A DNA stretch of 64,000 nt from DAOUJH01 sp965248955 (GTDB lineage Bacteria > Chloroflexota > Dehalococcoidia > Lucifugimonadales > QGNO01): positions 1,674,001-1,738,000 of the forward strand of contig OZ252212.1 of the NCBI GenBank assembly GCA_965248955.1, given 5' to 3'. The translations under genes and the position numbers were made by a program. Each line of letters opens with the position of its first letter. Position 1 is the first letter of the stretch. Below, in pieces: positions 7,907-15,027 of the stretch. The notes under the pieces are model-generated. The model was not told the origin of the DNA. It saw only the letters and a list, made by a program, of their open reading frames with translations, and searched no databases.

Positions 7907-8155
7907 TTATACGAAGAGCAGTATAAGGATCTGCTGGATGACGAAGATGATGATTATGGCCACCATCGGTGTGAAATCGAACATACCCGTGCTCGGCAAG
8001 ATACGCCGTATCGGCGACAGTATAGGCTCGGTCACGGCATAGACAAACTGAACGATAGGGTTTTTGTACGACATGTTGGGAAACCAGGATAGTATGACCC
8101 TGGCTAGAATGACCAGGTACAGGAAAGTGCCTATGGCTTGTATTAATTGAAACAT
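7907..8155 (-). CDS. YggT-family membrane protein
   Basis: An 82-residue protein with two hydrophobic helices, about residues 5-24 (IGTFLYLVILARVILSWFP) and 62-82. Between them is the loop NPIVQFVYAVTEPILSPIR, which is the YggT signature. Members are inner-membrane proteins of poorly defined role, often near proC or division genes. Here it starts two bases after proC ends, the classic proC-yggT pairing. The full family length of a single repeat is present. Confidence 0.9.
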   Translation of the reverse strand: MFQLIQAIGTFLYLVILARVILSWFPNMSYKNPIVQFVYAVTEPILSPIRRILPSTGMFDFTPMVAIIIIFVIQQILILLFV

Positions 8156-8157
8156 GC

Positions 8158-8964
8158 TTACCCGTTCTCTCCTAGCCGTTTCGCCTTCTCGTAAGCGGCC
8201 ACTACAGCGTTGATTAAGGCATCCCTGAAACCCTTCTCCTCCAACACCTTCAGCGCCTCCGCCGTGGTGCCCCCTGGCGACGTCACCATATTACGGAGCC
8301 GGGCCGGGTGCTCCCCCAACTCTTTGGCCAGCTTAGCGCTTCCCAGCAATGTCTGTAACGCCATCCGGCTGGCCATGTCGCGGGACATTCCCATGTAAAC
8401 GCCGGCGTCTATCAGGGTCTCCAGAAAGAGAAAGACGTAGGCCGGCCCGCTGGCGCTCAGCGCCGTGCCCATCTCCAGGAAATTCTCGTCGCTGACCTCT
8501 ATCTCCTCACCCAGCGTTTGCAGGATGGTGCGCGCCGCTTCTTTGTGCGATTCCCCAACCGATGCCGAAGCCAGCCAAAGACTCATGCCTTCGCCAATGC
8601 GGGACGGCGTGTTTGGCATGACCCGGATCACGTTCCGATGCGCTAGGCCTGCGACCAGCGTCTCCATCTTGGCTCCGGCTATGATGGAGATTGCGGTCTG
8701 GTCTTCCCGCAATGCGCCTGTGAGCTGTTGCGCCACGTCGCTGAGACTCTGCGGTTTCACCGCCAGTACCACTAGTTCTCCGTGGCGCGCCGCCTCTACG
8801 TTATCGCTGGCCACGGCTATTCCGTGCTGCTTAGCTAGGTGCTCGCGGCGTGCCTGCAGGGGCTCTCCGGCGCATATTTCCCGCGGCTGGGCTACGCCCT
8901 GCCGCAATATGCCGGCGATGATGGCCTCCGCCATGACGCCTCCACCTATGAACGATATATCCAT
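8158..8964 (-). CDS. proC: Pyrroline-5-carboxylate reductase
   Basis: Reduces pyrroline-5-carboxylate to proline with NAD(P)H. In 268 residues it opens with the dinucleotide motif ISFIGGGVMAEAIIAG. It has VVLAVKPQSL and VIRVMPNTPSRIGEG, and its C-terminal dimerisation part carries ALSASGPAYVFLFLE and VTSPGGTTAEALKVLE. I placed the start at the ATG at 8964 (MDISFIGGG), which fits the family, rather than five codons upstream. It lies between pdxA and yggT on the same strand. Confidence 0.97.
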   Translation of the reverse strand: MDISFIGGGVMAEAIIAGILRQGVAQPREICAGEPLQARREHLAKQHGIAVASDNVEAARHGELVVLAVKPQSLSDVAQQLTGALREDQTAISIIAGAKMETLVAGLAHRNVIRVMPNTPSRIGEGMSLWLASASVGESHKEAARTILQTLGEEIEVSDENFLEMGTALSASGPAYVFLFLETLIDAGVYMGMSRDMASRMALQTLLGSAKLAKELGEHPARLRNMVTSPGGTTAEALKVLEEKGFRDALINAVVAAYEKAKRLGENG

Positions 8965-9046
8965 TAGTGCTCCACACAAGGGATACTCTATTATAGCAAG
9001 TAGGCCATTGGAAAGCAGGACGCAGCTATGATTCTAGTGCGCCGCC

Positions 9047-10054
9047 TCAGCGCGGCAGCCCCTTTCCTGAAGCAACCGATGCCGCCAGCTTGATAGCTTC
9101 GATCATGCTGGCGGCCTGCGCCACTCCCTTTCCCGCGATATCATAGGCCGTGCCGTGGTCCACGGAGGTGCGGAGCAGCGGCAGACCCAGATTTATGCTC
9201 ACGCTTTCCTCAAATCCGTAGACCTTGACCGGAATATGCCCCTGGTCGTGGTACATGGCAAGCACCACGTCGTACTTCCCGTCTATAGCCTGGTTGAAGA
9301 TGGTGTCGGCGGGCACGGGACCGGCGGCCTCCACCCCCTTGTCGCGTGCCTCGTTTACCGCAGGCTCTATTGCGGTGGCCTCTTCATCTCCAAGCAGCCC
9401 GCCGTCAGAGGCGTGGGGGTTCAGCGCCGCCACGCCAATGCGAGGATGCTCGAAGCCCCACTGCCTGAAAGAGTCGTGAGTGAGCATTATCTTGGCAAGG
9501 ACGTTTTCCCTGGTCACGAAGTCCGGCGCCCTGCGCAGGGAGCGGTGCGTCGTCAGGTGTACCACCCGCAGCTTTCCCGACATCAGCATGGTGGCCACCT
9601 GGGGCGACTTGGTCATGGACTGCAGCACCTCCATGTGGCCGACGTCTTTGTATCCCGCCAGAGACGCCGCTTCCTTGTGTATGGGCGCCGTGGCCATGGC
9701 CTGCGCCTCACCCGCCAGGCATAGCTCTGCTGCCGTTTTTACCCACTCCATGCTGGCGCGGCCCGCCTCTGAAGATATCCGTCCCCACACTACGTCTTCC
9801 GGGTTGAGGTTGTGCATGTCCAGCACGGAAACCACCTCCGGCGACGTGTCGATGCCGCCGGGGCCTTCCACCTCTTCAACCCGAAGCGATACCCCGGTCA
9901 CTCGTAGGCCCTCTTCCATGATCGAGACGTTGCCCACTACCAAGGGAAGGCAGGCGGCGCGGACTTCCTCGCTGCGCAGCGCCCTGGCAACGACTTCCGG
10001 CCCTATTCCACAGGGATCTCCCATGGTAACTGCGATCACGGGCAGATTGGACAT
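9047..10054 (-). CDS. pdxA: 4-hydroxythreonine-4-phosphate dehydrogenase family protein
   Basis: PdxA oxidises 4-phosphohydroxy-threonine in the DXP-dependent route to pyridoxal phosphate. In 335 residues it has VTMGDPCGIGPEV at the start, GHMEVLQ with a metal-ligand His near 140, GVAALNPHASDGG and LAMYHDQGHIPVK. These are the usual metal and phosphate contacts. The PdxA2 paralogue family acts on other substrates, such as erythronate and related sugar acids. No other pdx gene is here to decide between them. A GGAG ribosome-binding site precedes the ATG, and the upstream Cys-protein gene ends three bases before it. Confidence 0.88.
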   Translation of the reverse strand: MSNLPVIAVTMGDPCGIGPEVVARALRSEEVRAACLPLVVGNVSIMEEGLRVTGVSLRVEEVEGPGGIDTSPEVVSVLDMHNLNPEDVVWGRISSEAGRASMEWVKTAAELCLAGEAQAMATAPIHKEAASLAGYKDVGHMEVLQSMTKSPQVATMLMSGKLRVVHLTTHRSLRRAPDFVTRENVLAKIMLTHDSFRQWGFEHPRIGVAALNPHASDGGLLGDEEATAIEPAVNEARDKGVEAAGPVPADTIFNQAIDGKYDVVLAMYHDQGHIPVKVYGFEESVSINLGLPLLRTSVDHGTAYDIAGKGVAQAASMIEAIKLAASVASGKGLPR

Positions 10055-10057
10055 GGC

Positions 10058-10309
10058 TCACTCCATTGATTTGCTGAGAGGATTATATTGACAGTGATGA
10101 CCGATTGCCAGTCCGCTTACGCCATTCCACTCAATCCGGGGGCTAGTGCAACCCTTTGGTAGCGGGCTTGCTCCGTCGTGGACAGCGAAATCTACGATGT
10201 CATGTTCGATACGAGATAATCTAATAAGTACACTTGCCCTAATATTCTTCATGCGCCTCCTTGGGCCTCGCCAGGGCCTCCACCACTTGCAGTCCTTGCA
10301 GCGGTTCAT
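10058..10309 (-). CDS. Small Cys-rich protein, function unknown
   Basis: Eighty-three codons, starting MNRCKDCKWWRPW. The C-x2-C followed by WW, with two later Cys residues (PKGCTSP and HHCQYNP), resembles small zinc-binding proteins common in phages and environmental genomes. Its ATG overlaps the TGA of the upstream HTH gene as ATGA, and it ends three bases before pdxA, which supports expression in the same transcript. Many Arg residues in the first third could contact nucleic acid. I do not recognise a family with certainty. Confidence 0.45.
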   Translation of the reverse strand: MNRCKDCKWWRPWRGPRRRMKNIRASVLIRLSRIEHDIVDFAVHDGASPLPKGCTSPRIEWNGVSGLAIGHHCQYNPLSKSME

Positions 10310-10521
10310 AACGCCTCCCTTTCCGATACGCGTTGTCCTGCAATGCCGATAGGGCCGTGAGTGCCAGGGATGAGCTTGACGGGCGATGGGACAATCCAGC
10401 CGCGCCCGACCCTCTGCGCCCCTTCGATGCGCCCTTGAGTGAGCAACTGCTGGATTCGCCTCTGGGAAACGCTCAGCTCCTTGGCGGCCTGTTTGCTTGA
10501 TAAGAATCGTTGTCGTATCAT
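10306..10521 (-). CDS. Excisionase-like helix-turn-helix protein
   Basis: A 71-residue protein whose N-terminal part (FLSSKQAAKELSVSQRRIQQ, then LLTQGRIEGAQ and GRGWIVP) matches the MerR/excisionase type of winged helix-turn-helix, found in both mobile-element directionality factors and small regulators. The recognition helix would be SQRRIQQLLTQG. It heads a minus-strand run (HTH, Cys-rich protein, pdxA), overlapping the next gene by four bases. No integrase or attachment site is seen nearby, so a regulator role is as likely as a mobile-element remnant. Confidence 0.7.
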   Translation of the reverse strand: MIRQRFLSSKQAAKELSVSQRRIQQLLTQGRIEGAQRVGRGWIVPSPVKLIPGTHGPIGIAGQRVSEREAL

Positions 10522-10907
10522 GTTCGTGACAAGTCGGGTGCTAAAAGGGGCGGTTCAGCTATGCTGGACTGCTCCTTTCTTTTCCCTTTTGGAGGTCTGT
10601 TGTATAGTGTCCCGCGCCAGAGGAAGGGATGATGGGGCATCTCAGTCCGGATCTTCTCAGAAGCCTCTAAGCGGATCGAAAGAAACATCGGCCCGCAGGA
10701 GGCAACGGGCCGCTGGTGAAGGGAGGCGTCCCTTGATGGCGTAGGGACACCTCCAAGTGTAGGTATCGATGGTCCACCCGGGGAAGGCGAACCGACCGGC
10801 CCCCGTTTTACCGGGGGACTCTCAGGAAGTGAAGGGGATGCCCCAGCAACTATGAGAGATGATTGGAAACAACATGCCGGGGCCATCCTGGACCTGTGCC
10901 TCGGCAG
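10522..10907. ncRNA. Region without a gene; candidate structured RNA at about 10633-10858
   Basis: No plausible protein is encoded, but pairing potential is dense. Hairpin A is CGGCCCG/CGGGCCG (10689-10695 with 10706-10712). Hairpin B is GGAGGCGTCCC/GGGACACCTCC (10722-10732 with 10744-10754). Hairpin C is CCCCCG/CGGGGG (10800-10805 with 10812-10817). A long-range 11-pair helix joins TGGGGCATCTC (10633-10643) to GGGATGCCCCA (10835-10845). CTCTCA (10819-10824) can pair with TGAGAG (10853-10858), crossing the long helix as a pseudoknot. It does not match RNase P, tmRNA, SRP or a cobalamin riboswitch as I know them. The strand is undecided. Confidence 0.4.
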
Positions 10908-11354
10908 CTAAGCCGGGGCACCCCATAACGGGACAGCCTTGATGCTAAGGCTGGGCACCTTCCAGTTTTCTATCTCCTCTAACCCTCCTTTTGAATCGAC
11001 TCTATAGATAGAACGGTCCATGTCTATGAAAAACCTCTGGCCAGCCCTGTAACGTCCAGACTCCTGCCCCTGCTGGTGCAGCAGGCAGAACTCCAGGTGA
11101 AGCAGGTTGCGCAGCAAGCCCTCCTCTGAGCAGTCCTTGCTATCCACCACGGCTATCGGCGGACAATTGGAGGGAAGGGTGCGGCTCCTCAGGATGCCGC
11201 GGTTGGCGGTGACCACCCAGCGCCCCTCCTGAATAGCCTCGGTGATGAGGTCGCGGCGGCAGTGGGAGGACGGAAGAGTATCAGGCTCAACCGCCTCCAC
11301 CTGGGGCAACCCGTTGTCTATCAACCAGCGTATCTTGCCATTTCCTGCCGGCAT
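10908..11354 (-). CDS. PIN-like (DUF5615/Mut7-C-like) hypothetical protein
   Basis: A 148-residue protein. The N-terminal part KIRWLIDNGLPQV, followed by DLITEAIQEGRWVVTANRGI, resembles the acidic strand and the DxxT-type strand of PIN-like nucleases of the DUF5615/Mut7-C kind. In these, Asp residues bind metal and RNA is the usual substrate. The C-terminal third (RFFIDMDRSIYRVDSKGG) is not recognised. A strong GGGAGGGG ribosome-binding site precedes the ATG. No clear antitoxin partner is adjacent. The gene lies downstream of nrdJ on the same strand, 56 bases away. The family assignment is tentative. Confidence 0.5.
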   Translation of the reverse strand: MPAGNGKIRWLIDNGLPQVEAVEPDTLPSSHCRRDLITEAIQEGRWVVTANRGILRSRTLPSNCPPIAVVDSKDCSEEGLLRNLLHLEFCLLHQQGQESGRYRAGQRFFIDMDRSIYRVDSKGGLEEIENWKVPSLSIKAVPLWGAPA

Positions 11355-11410
11355 GTTTCCCCTCCCTTTGCCGACTGTTGTCTAGCTACCTATGGGGCAC
11401 TGAGGCTTCA

Positions 11411-13717
11411 TCACCCTCCACACTGGTTCCAGGCGCAGAACTGGCATATCACGCAGCCTTCCTGGAAGGCCACCGGCCCGCCGCACTCGGGGCAGCTGAA
11501 GCCTACCGCCGATACCGGCTGCTTGGCCTCCACCTTGCCGCTGCCGTTTGTTTGACCATTGCCGTTGTTTACGGGAAACCCCAGCTGAGCTCCGTAGCTC
11601 TGCTCCATCTCTGGAGCGTCCAGCACGGCGTGCTTGCGCAATACCTGGGCCAGGGCGTCCGGCACTGATCTCACCATAACCCCCTGGTCCCACACCGGGT
11701 GGCAGGTGATGCCCTGCAGCTGGTCCACTATCTCTTCCGCGGGGACGCCGGAGCGCAGTGCCAGCGACACCAGCCTGGCGATTGCCTCTAGGTGTGCTGA
11801 ATCACAGCTGCCCGCCTTGCCCAGGGTGGTGAACACCTCAAAGGGCTGGCTATCCTGGTCCAGATTGATGGTGACGAACGTGTTGCCGTGGCCGGTGCGC
11901 ACGCGCTCAGTGATTCCCTGCATCTGAAGGGGGCGCTCCCGCTTGATCCTGGTCACCGCCGCTTCTGCCTGAACAACGGCTCCGGTCACCTGGCCTTCAG
12001 AATTCTCACGCTGTACCTCCAGCACCTGCATGGACTTGGAGCCATCGCGGTATATGGTGATGCCCTTGCAGCGGTTGTTGTAAGCCATCCAGTAGGCACT
12101 TTCCACGTCCTCGGCGGTGGCGGAGTTGGCCATGTTGATAGTCTTGCTCACGGCAAGGTCGGTGTGGGCTTGGAACACCGCCTGCATCTTCACGTGAGCA
12201 TCAACCTCTATCTCGTTAGCCACCTTGAACAGAGCCTTCACGTCGTCGGGGACACCGTCTATGTGCTGGCAGGAGCCTGTCTTCGCCACTTCGTCCATCA
12301 GCTCCTCTGAGTAGAAGCCGCGCTGGTGGGCAACGCGGAGGAACTGCTCGTTAACCTCTCGCAGATGCTTGCCGTCCAGCACGTTCTTCACAAAGGCAAG
12401 GGCAAAGATGGGCTCTATTCCGCTGGAAGACCCGGCTATGGCGCTGATGGTGCCCGTGGGCGCAATACAGGTGCGCGTGGCGTTGCGGATGGGCTGGTCG
12501 TCCTCCGACTGCGGCTTCCAGCCAGGGTAGGGGCCGCGTTCCCTGGCAAGCTCCAGTGACACCTCACGGGCCGTATCGTTGATGGTGGCCATCACCTTGG
12601 CGCCAAGCTCCAGCGCCTCTCCCGATTCGTAGGGGATGCCCATCTGTATCAGAGCATCGTGCCAGCCCATGACGCCCAGGCCGGTCTTGCGCGTGGTGTC
12701 TACGGCCTTCTTCACCTCTTCCGTGGGGAAGGAGTTGACCGTGACCACGTCATCCAGGAAACGGGCGGCGATGGACGAGGTAACCCTCAGCGATTCGAAA
12801 TCGAAGCAGGGGCCTCCGCTGTCTTCGATGACAAATTTGCCCAGGTCTATGGAGCCCAGGTTACAGGCCTCGTTGGCCAGCAGCGGCACCTCGCCGCAGG
12901 GGTTGGTGCTCTCCAACCTCCCCAGGTGAGGCGTGGGATTGTACCGGTTGGCTTCGTCTATGAAATAGAGTCCGGGGTCTCCTGTCTTCCACGCTGATTC
13001 TATGATCTCGTTCCAGATCCGGCGGGCGGGCAGCGTCCTAACCATCTCTCCGGCTTTGTTGGCTCCGCTGTCTTCAGGCACCACTAGGTTCCAATCTTCG
13101 TCGTTCTGAACCGCCTTCATGAAGGCGTCGCTGATCGCCACAGAGATGTTGAAGTTCTGCGCCGTAGCGTCGTCATCTTTCATGTGGATGAAATCCATTA
13201 TCTCCGGGTGCGACACATCCAGTATGCCCATGTTGGCGCCGTGACGCTTGCCCCCCTGGGTGATCATGTCTGAAAGAGAGCTGAGCATCTTGAGCACGGC
13301 TATGGCGCCGCAGGCCTTGCCCTGTGTGGTCTTGATTCCGCTGCCGCGCGGCCGCAGTTTGCTGAAAGAGTAGCCCAGTCCGCCGCCGTACTTTTGAATC
13401 ATGGCAGAAGCGCGCGCCGCCTCCATTATGCTCTCCATGGTGTCCTCTATGGGAAGAACAAAACAGGCGGAAAGCGTGCCCTGGCCCGTGCCCGCGTTGA
13501 ACAGGGTAGGGGAGTTGGGCAGGAACTTGGTGGTAGCCATCAGTTCGTAGAAAGTGTCGGCCCACCGCTCACGGATCTCCGTATCTTCCGGCTCCGCCAC
13601 GGCCCTGGCGACTCGCAGGAACAGGTTCTGCGCCGTCTCGTCGCCTATCAGGTAGCGTGTTTTGAGGATGGTGTGAGCGTTTTCCGTGAGTTGTGGCTCT
13701 ATTCTGTTGGTGGTCAT
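11411..13717 (-). CDS. nrdJ: Adenosylcobalamin-dependent (class II) ribonucleoside-diphosphate reductase
   Basis: Reduces ribonucleotides to deoxyribonucleotides with a cobalamin-generated thiyl radical, independent of oxygen. It has 768 residues. The N-terminus is LTENAHTILKTRYLIG, and LSACFVLPIEDTMESI carries one redox Cys. STNPCGEVPLLANEAC holds the radical Cys, and APTGTISAIAGSSSGIEP is the phosphate-binding loop. The C-terminus is a four-Cys zinc ribbon (CPECGGP...CQFCAWNQCGG), common in the short B12-dependent enzymes. It is preceded by nrdR and two micro-genes and is probably repressed by NrdR. The use of class II suits an organism facing variable oxygen. Confidence 0.97.
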   Translation of the reverse strand: MTTNRIEPQLTENAHTILKTRYLIGDETAQNLFLRVARAVAEPEDTEIRERWADTFYELMATTKFLPNSPTLFNAGTGQGTLSACFVLPIEDTMESIMEAARASAMIQKYGGGLGYSFSKLRPRGSGIKTTQGKACGAIAVLKMLSSLSDMITQGGKRHGANMGILDVSHPEIMDFIHMKDDDATAQNFNISVAISDAFMKAVQNDEDWNLVVPEDSGANKAGEMVRTLPARRIWNEIIESAWKTGDPGLYFIDEANRYNPTPHLGRLESTNPCGEVPLLANEACNLGSIDLGKFVIEDSGGPCFDFESLRVTSSIAARFLDDVVTVNSFPTEEVKKAVDTTRKTGLGVMGWHDALIQMGIPYESGEALELGAKVMATINDTAREVSLELARERGPYPGWKPQSEDDQPIRNATRTCIAPTGTISAIAGSSSGIEPIFALAFVKNVLDGKHLREVNEQFLRVAHQRGFYSEELMDEVAKTGSCQHIDGVPDDVKALFKVANEIEVDAHVKMQAVFQAHTDLAVSKTINMANSATAEDVESAYWMAYNNRCKGITIYRDGSKSMQVLEVQRENSEGQVTGAVVQAEAAVTRIKRERPLQMQGITERVRTGHGNTFVTINLDQDSQPFEVFTTLGKAGSCDSAHLEAIARLVSLALRSGVPAEEIVDQLQGITCHPVWDQGVMVRSVPDALAQVLRKHAVLDAPEMEQSYGAQLGFPVNNGNGQTNGSGKVEAKQPVSAVGFSCPECGGPVAFQEGCVICQFCAWNQCGG

Positions 13718-13809
13718 TTTAGATCCTTTCTATCTATGCCCTCAAAAGCTACTTTGATAAAACGGAGGGCGGAATAATTACAGGCGGCCAGGCTGAGTGA
13801 AAGCGGGTG

Positions 13810-13923
13810 TTACCCACCGCAGTCGCAGGTGCAGCGCTTCTCTTCCGCGCCGCTGACTAAGCAGCCAATTGCCGCATAGATTAACGGTTTGTTGTTGCTC
13901 ATGGCCATGGTGTTTTTTCTCAT
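13810..13923 (-). CDS. Micro-protein with a CTCDCGG tail (37 codons)
   Basis: An open frame of 37 codons between nrdR and nrdJ. A hydrophobic stretch PLIYAAIGCLVSG near residues 13-25 is followed by a charged turn and the tail EEKRCTCDCGG. Starts at residues 1, 6 and 8 are possible, and I see no good ribosome-binding site for any. The clustered terminal Cys residues and its position between two zinc-dependent genes suggest a metal-binding peptide, but no family is recognised. The alternative is non-coding spacer. Confidence 0.4.
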   Translation of the reverse strand: MRKNTMAMSNNKPLIYAAIGCLVSGAEEKRCTCDCGG

Positions 13924-13943
13924 GATTGGGTCAGTTTCTGGCC

Positions 13944-14108
13944 CTACGCCGTCCTCTTGTCCAACAGAAGGCCGAACTGGCCACTGCCGGGGCAGACCCT
14001 GTCCTGCTTGTCCGGCAGATCGTGGAGGGGAACATTCATGATTCCCGGCTCCGTGGATAAGGTTTGTGAGCAACGGAGGCACTGGATTGTGTAGATACTG
14101 GGATTCAT
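13944..14108 (-). CDS. Small zinc-ribbon-like protein
   Basis: Fifty-four codons starting MNPSIYTIQCLRCSQTLST. The CLRC knuckle near residue 10 and a later Cys (DRVCPGSGQ) hint at metal binding, though a fourth ligand is not obvious. The ATG lies two bases after the nrdR stop and I see no better start, so it is probably translated from the nrdR transcript. The function is unknown. Its place in the nrdR-nrdJ operon suggests a role linked to nucleotide reduction, which is inference. Confidence 0.5.
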   Translation of the reverse strand: MNPSIYTIQCLRCSQTLSTEPGIMNVPLHDLPDKQDRVCPGSGQFGLLLDKRTA

Positions 14109-14110
14109 AG

Positions 14111-14689
14111 CTATTCGCCCTGCCTGGCGGCGCTTTGCTGTTTGGGCGGCCTGCCCCGGCGCTGTGGCTTCCACCTGCCCCTGCCCTCATCCAGCGGAAA
14201 CAGCGTGCCCTGGTTCTCCGGCGTCAGCCCTGTTTCCCGCGACGATAGCATGGCGTCCACCTCGTCCCGGAACGTCTCCAGATCCTCGAAATCACGATAG
14301 ACACTGGCGAAGCGGATATACGCCACCCTGTCCAGTCTTCTTAGGCGTTCCATCACCATCTCACCTATGGCCGAACTTGGAATATCGGCGCGCCCCAAGC
14401 CTTGGAGTTGCTCCTCTACGTCCGACACAATTCTCTCAATGGCCCCCATGGGCAGTGGCCTTTTGGCGCAGGCGACGCGTATGCTGTTGAGCAGCTTTTG
14501 ATGGTTGTACTCCTCTCTGCGATTATCGCGCTTTAGGACCATCAGCGCCGTGGTCTGTACTCTCTCATAAGTGGTGTAACGCAGACCGCACTGAAGACAC
14601 TCACGCCGGCGGCGAATACCGCCCCCGGCGTCACGGGTGTCTATAACGTGAGAATCGCTGTGGCCGCAATGCGGACACTGCATTTCCAA
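14111..14689 (-). CDS. nrdR: Transcriptional repressor NrdR
   Basis: Senses ATP/dATP and represses ribonucleotide reductase genes. The N-terminal zinc ribbon has CPHCGHSDSHVIDTRD and RRECLQCGLRYTTYERV, giving two CxxC knuckles. The ATP-cone follows (LMVLKRDNRREEYNHQKLLN onward, to about residue 140). At 192 residues it is longer than the usual 150-170, with an Arg/Gln-rich tail (GRWKPQRRGRPPKQQ) resembling an AT-hook that may add DNA contact. It is the first gene of an operon ending in nrdJ. Candidate NrdR boxes lie just upstream. Confidence 0.96.
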   Translation of the reverse strand: MEMQCPHCGHSDSHVIDTRDAGGGIRRRRECLQCGLRYTTYERVQTTALMVLKRDNRREEYNHQKLLNSIRVACAKRPLPMGAIERIVSDVEEQLQGLGRADIPSSAIGEMVMERLRRLDRVAYIRFASVYRDFEDLETFRDEVDAMLSSRETGLTPENQGTLFPLDEGRGRWKPQRRGRPPKQQSAARQGE

Positions 14690-14704
14690 GAGCTACCTTA
14701 ATTT

Positions 14705-14751
14705 ACACAACTTGTGGGGTAATGCAAACATCAAACCACAATCCCTAGTGC
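14705..14751. promoter_or_regulatory. Two candidate NrdR boxes
   Basis: Against the published 16-bp box ACACWATATATWGTGT, bases 14705-14720 (ACACAACTTGTGGGGT) match at 11 positions and 14736-14751 (CCACAATCCCTAGTGC) match at 12. The two start exactly 31 bp apart, the spacing known for functional tandem NrdR sites, and they end 16 bases before the nrdR start. Autoregulation of nrdR-nrdJ is inferred. Confidence 0.6.
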
Positions 14752-14866
14752 TTGGGGCCTAAATAGATATACACCCCGTTGCATACCGGTGTCAAGGGGG
14801 TTGTGTCCTTTATTCAGCGGATTGAAAAAAGATTGCAGCAATATGTTGTGGGTGCCTTGCAGGAGC

Positions 14867-14903
14867 TAAAAGGAAGCCCGGTAGGCATCGCGCCTACCGG
14901 GCT
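14867..14903 (-). terminator. Intrinsic terminator after ftsZ
   Basis: Read on the minus strand, AGCCCGGTAGGC pairs with GCCTACCGGGCT over 12 bases around a GCGAT-type loop, then TTCCTTTT follows. A second hairpin (GTCCCGG/CCGGGAC) lies at about 14918-14942, nearer ftsZ. The rest of the 338-base gap (14690-15027) holds the nrdR upstream region and no gene that I can support. Confidence 0.75.
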
Positions 14904-15027
14904 AGAATCTGAAGGCCGTCCCGGGGGAGGGAAACCGGGACTACCCTTGATCGGTCTCCGAGTCGCCAATGATATCCCCTAGAAAAGTAATAATGTGCAG
15001 GCGCTCGGAGAAGATCTACCAGTTAGA

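Noticed and set aside
10306..10521. Prophage or integrative element boundary
   Set aside because: The HTH protein alone is not enough. No integrase, attachment repeats or phage structural genes are seen, and the surrounding genes are housekeeping.
10518..10886. A 122-codon minus-strand frame in the structured region
   Set aside because: Pro/Ser-rich, no family resemblance and no ribosome-binding site. The paired segments explain the base composition better.
10620..10905. Cobalamin riboswitch, RNase P RNA or tmRNA
   Set aside because: The conserved boxes of each are missing, and there is no tag-like reading frame. The region remains unassigned.
14779..14982. A 67-codon plus-strand frame downstream of ftsZ
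   Set aside because: It overlaps two strong hairpins, one with a T tract on the minus strand, and has no recognisable motif.
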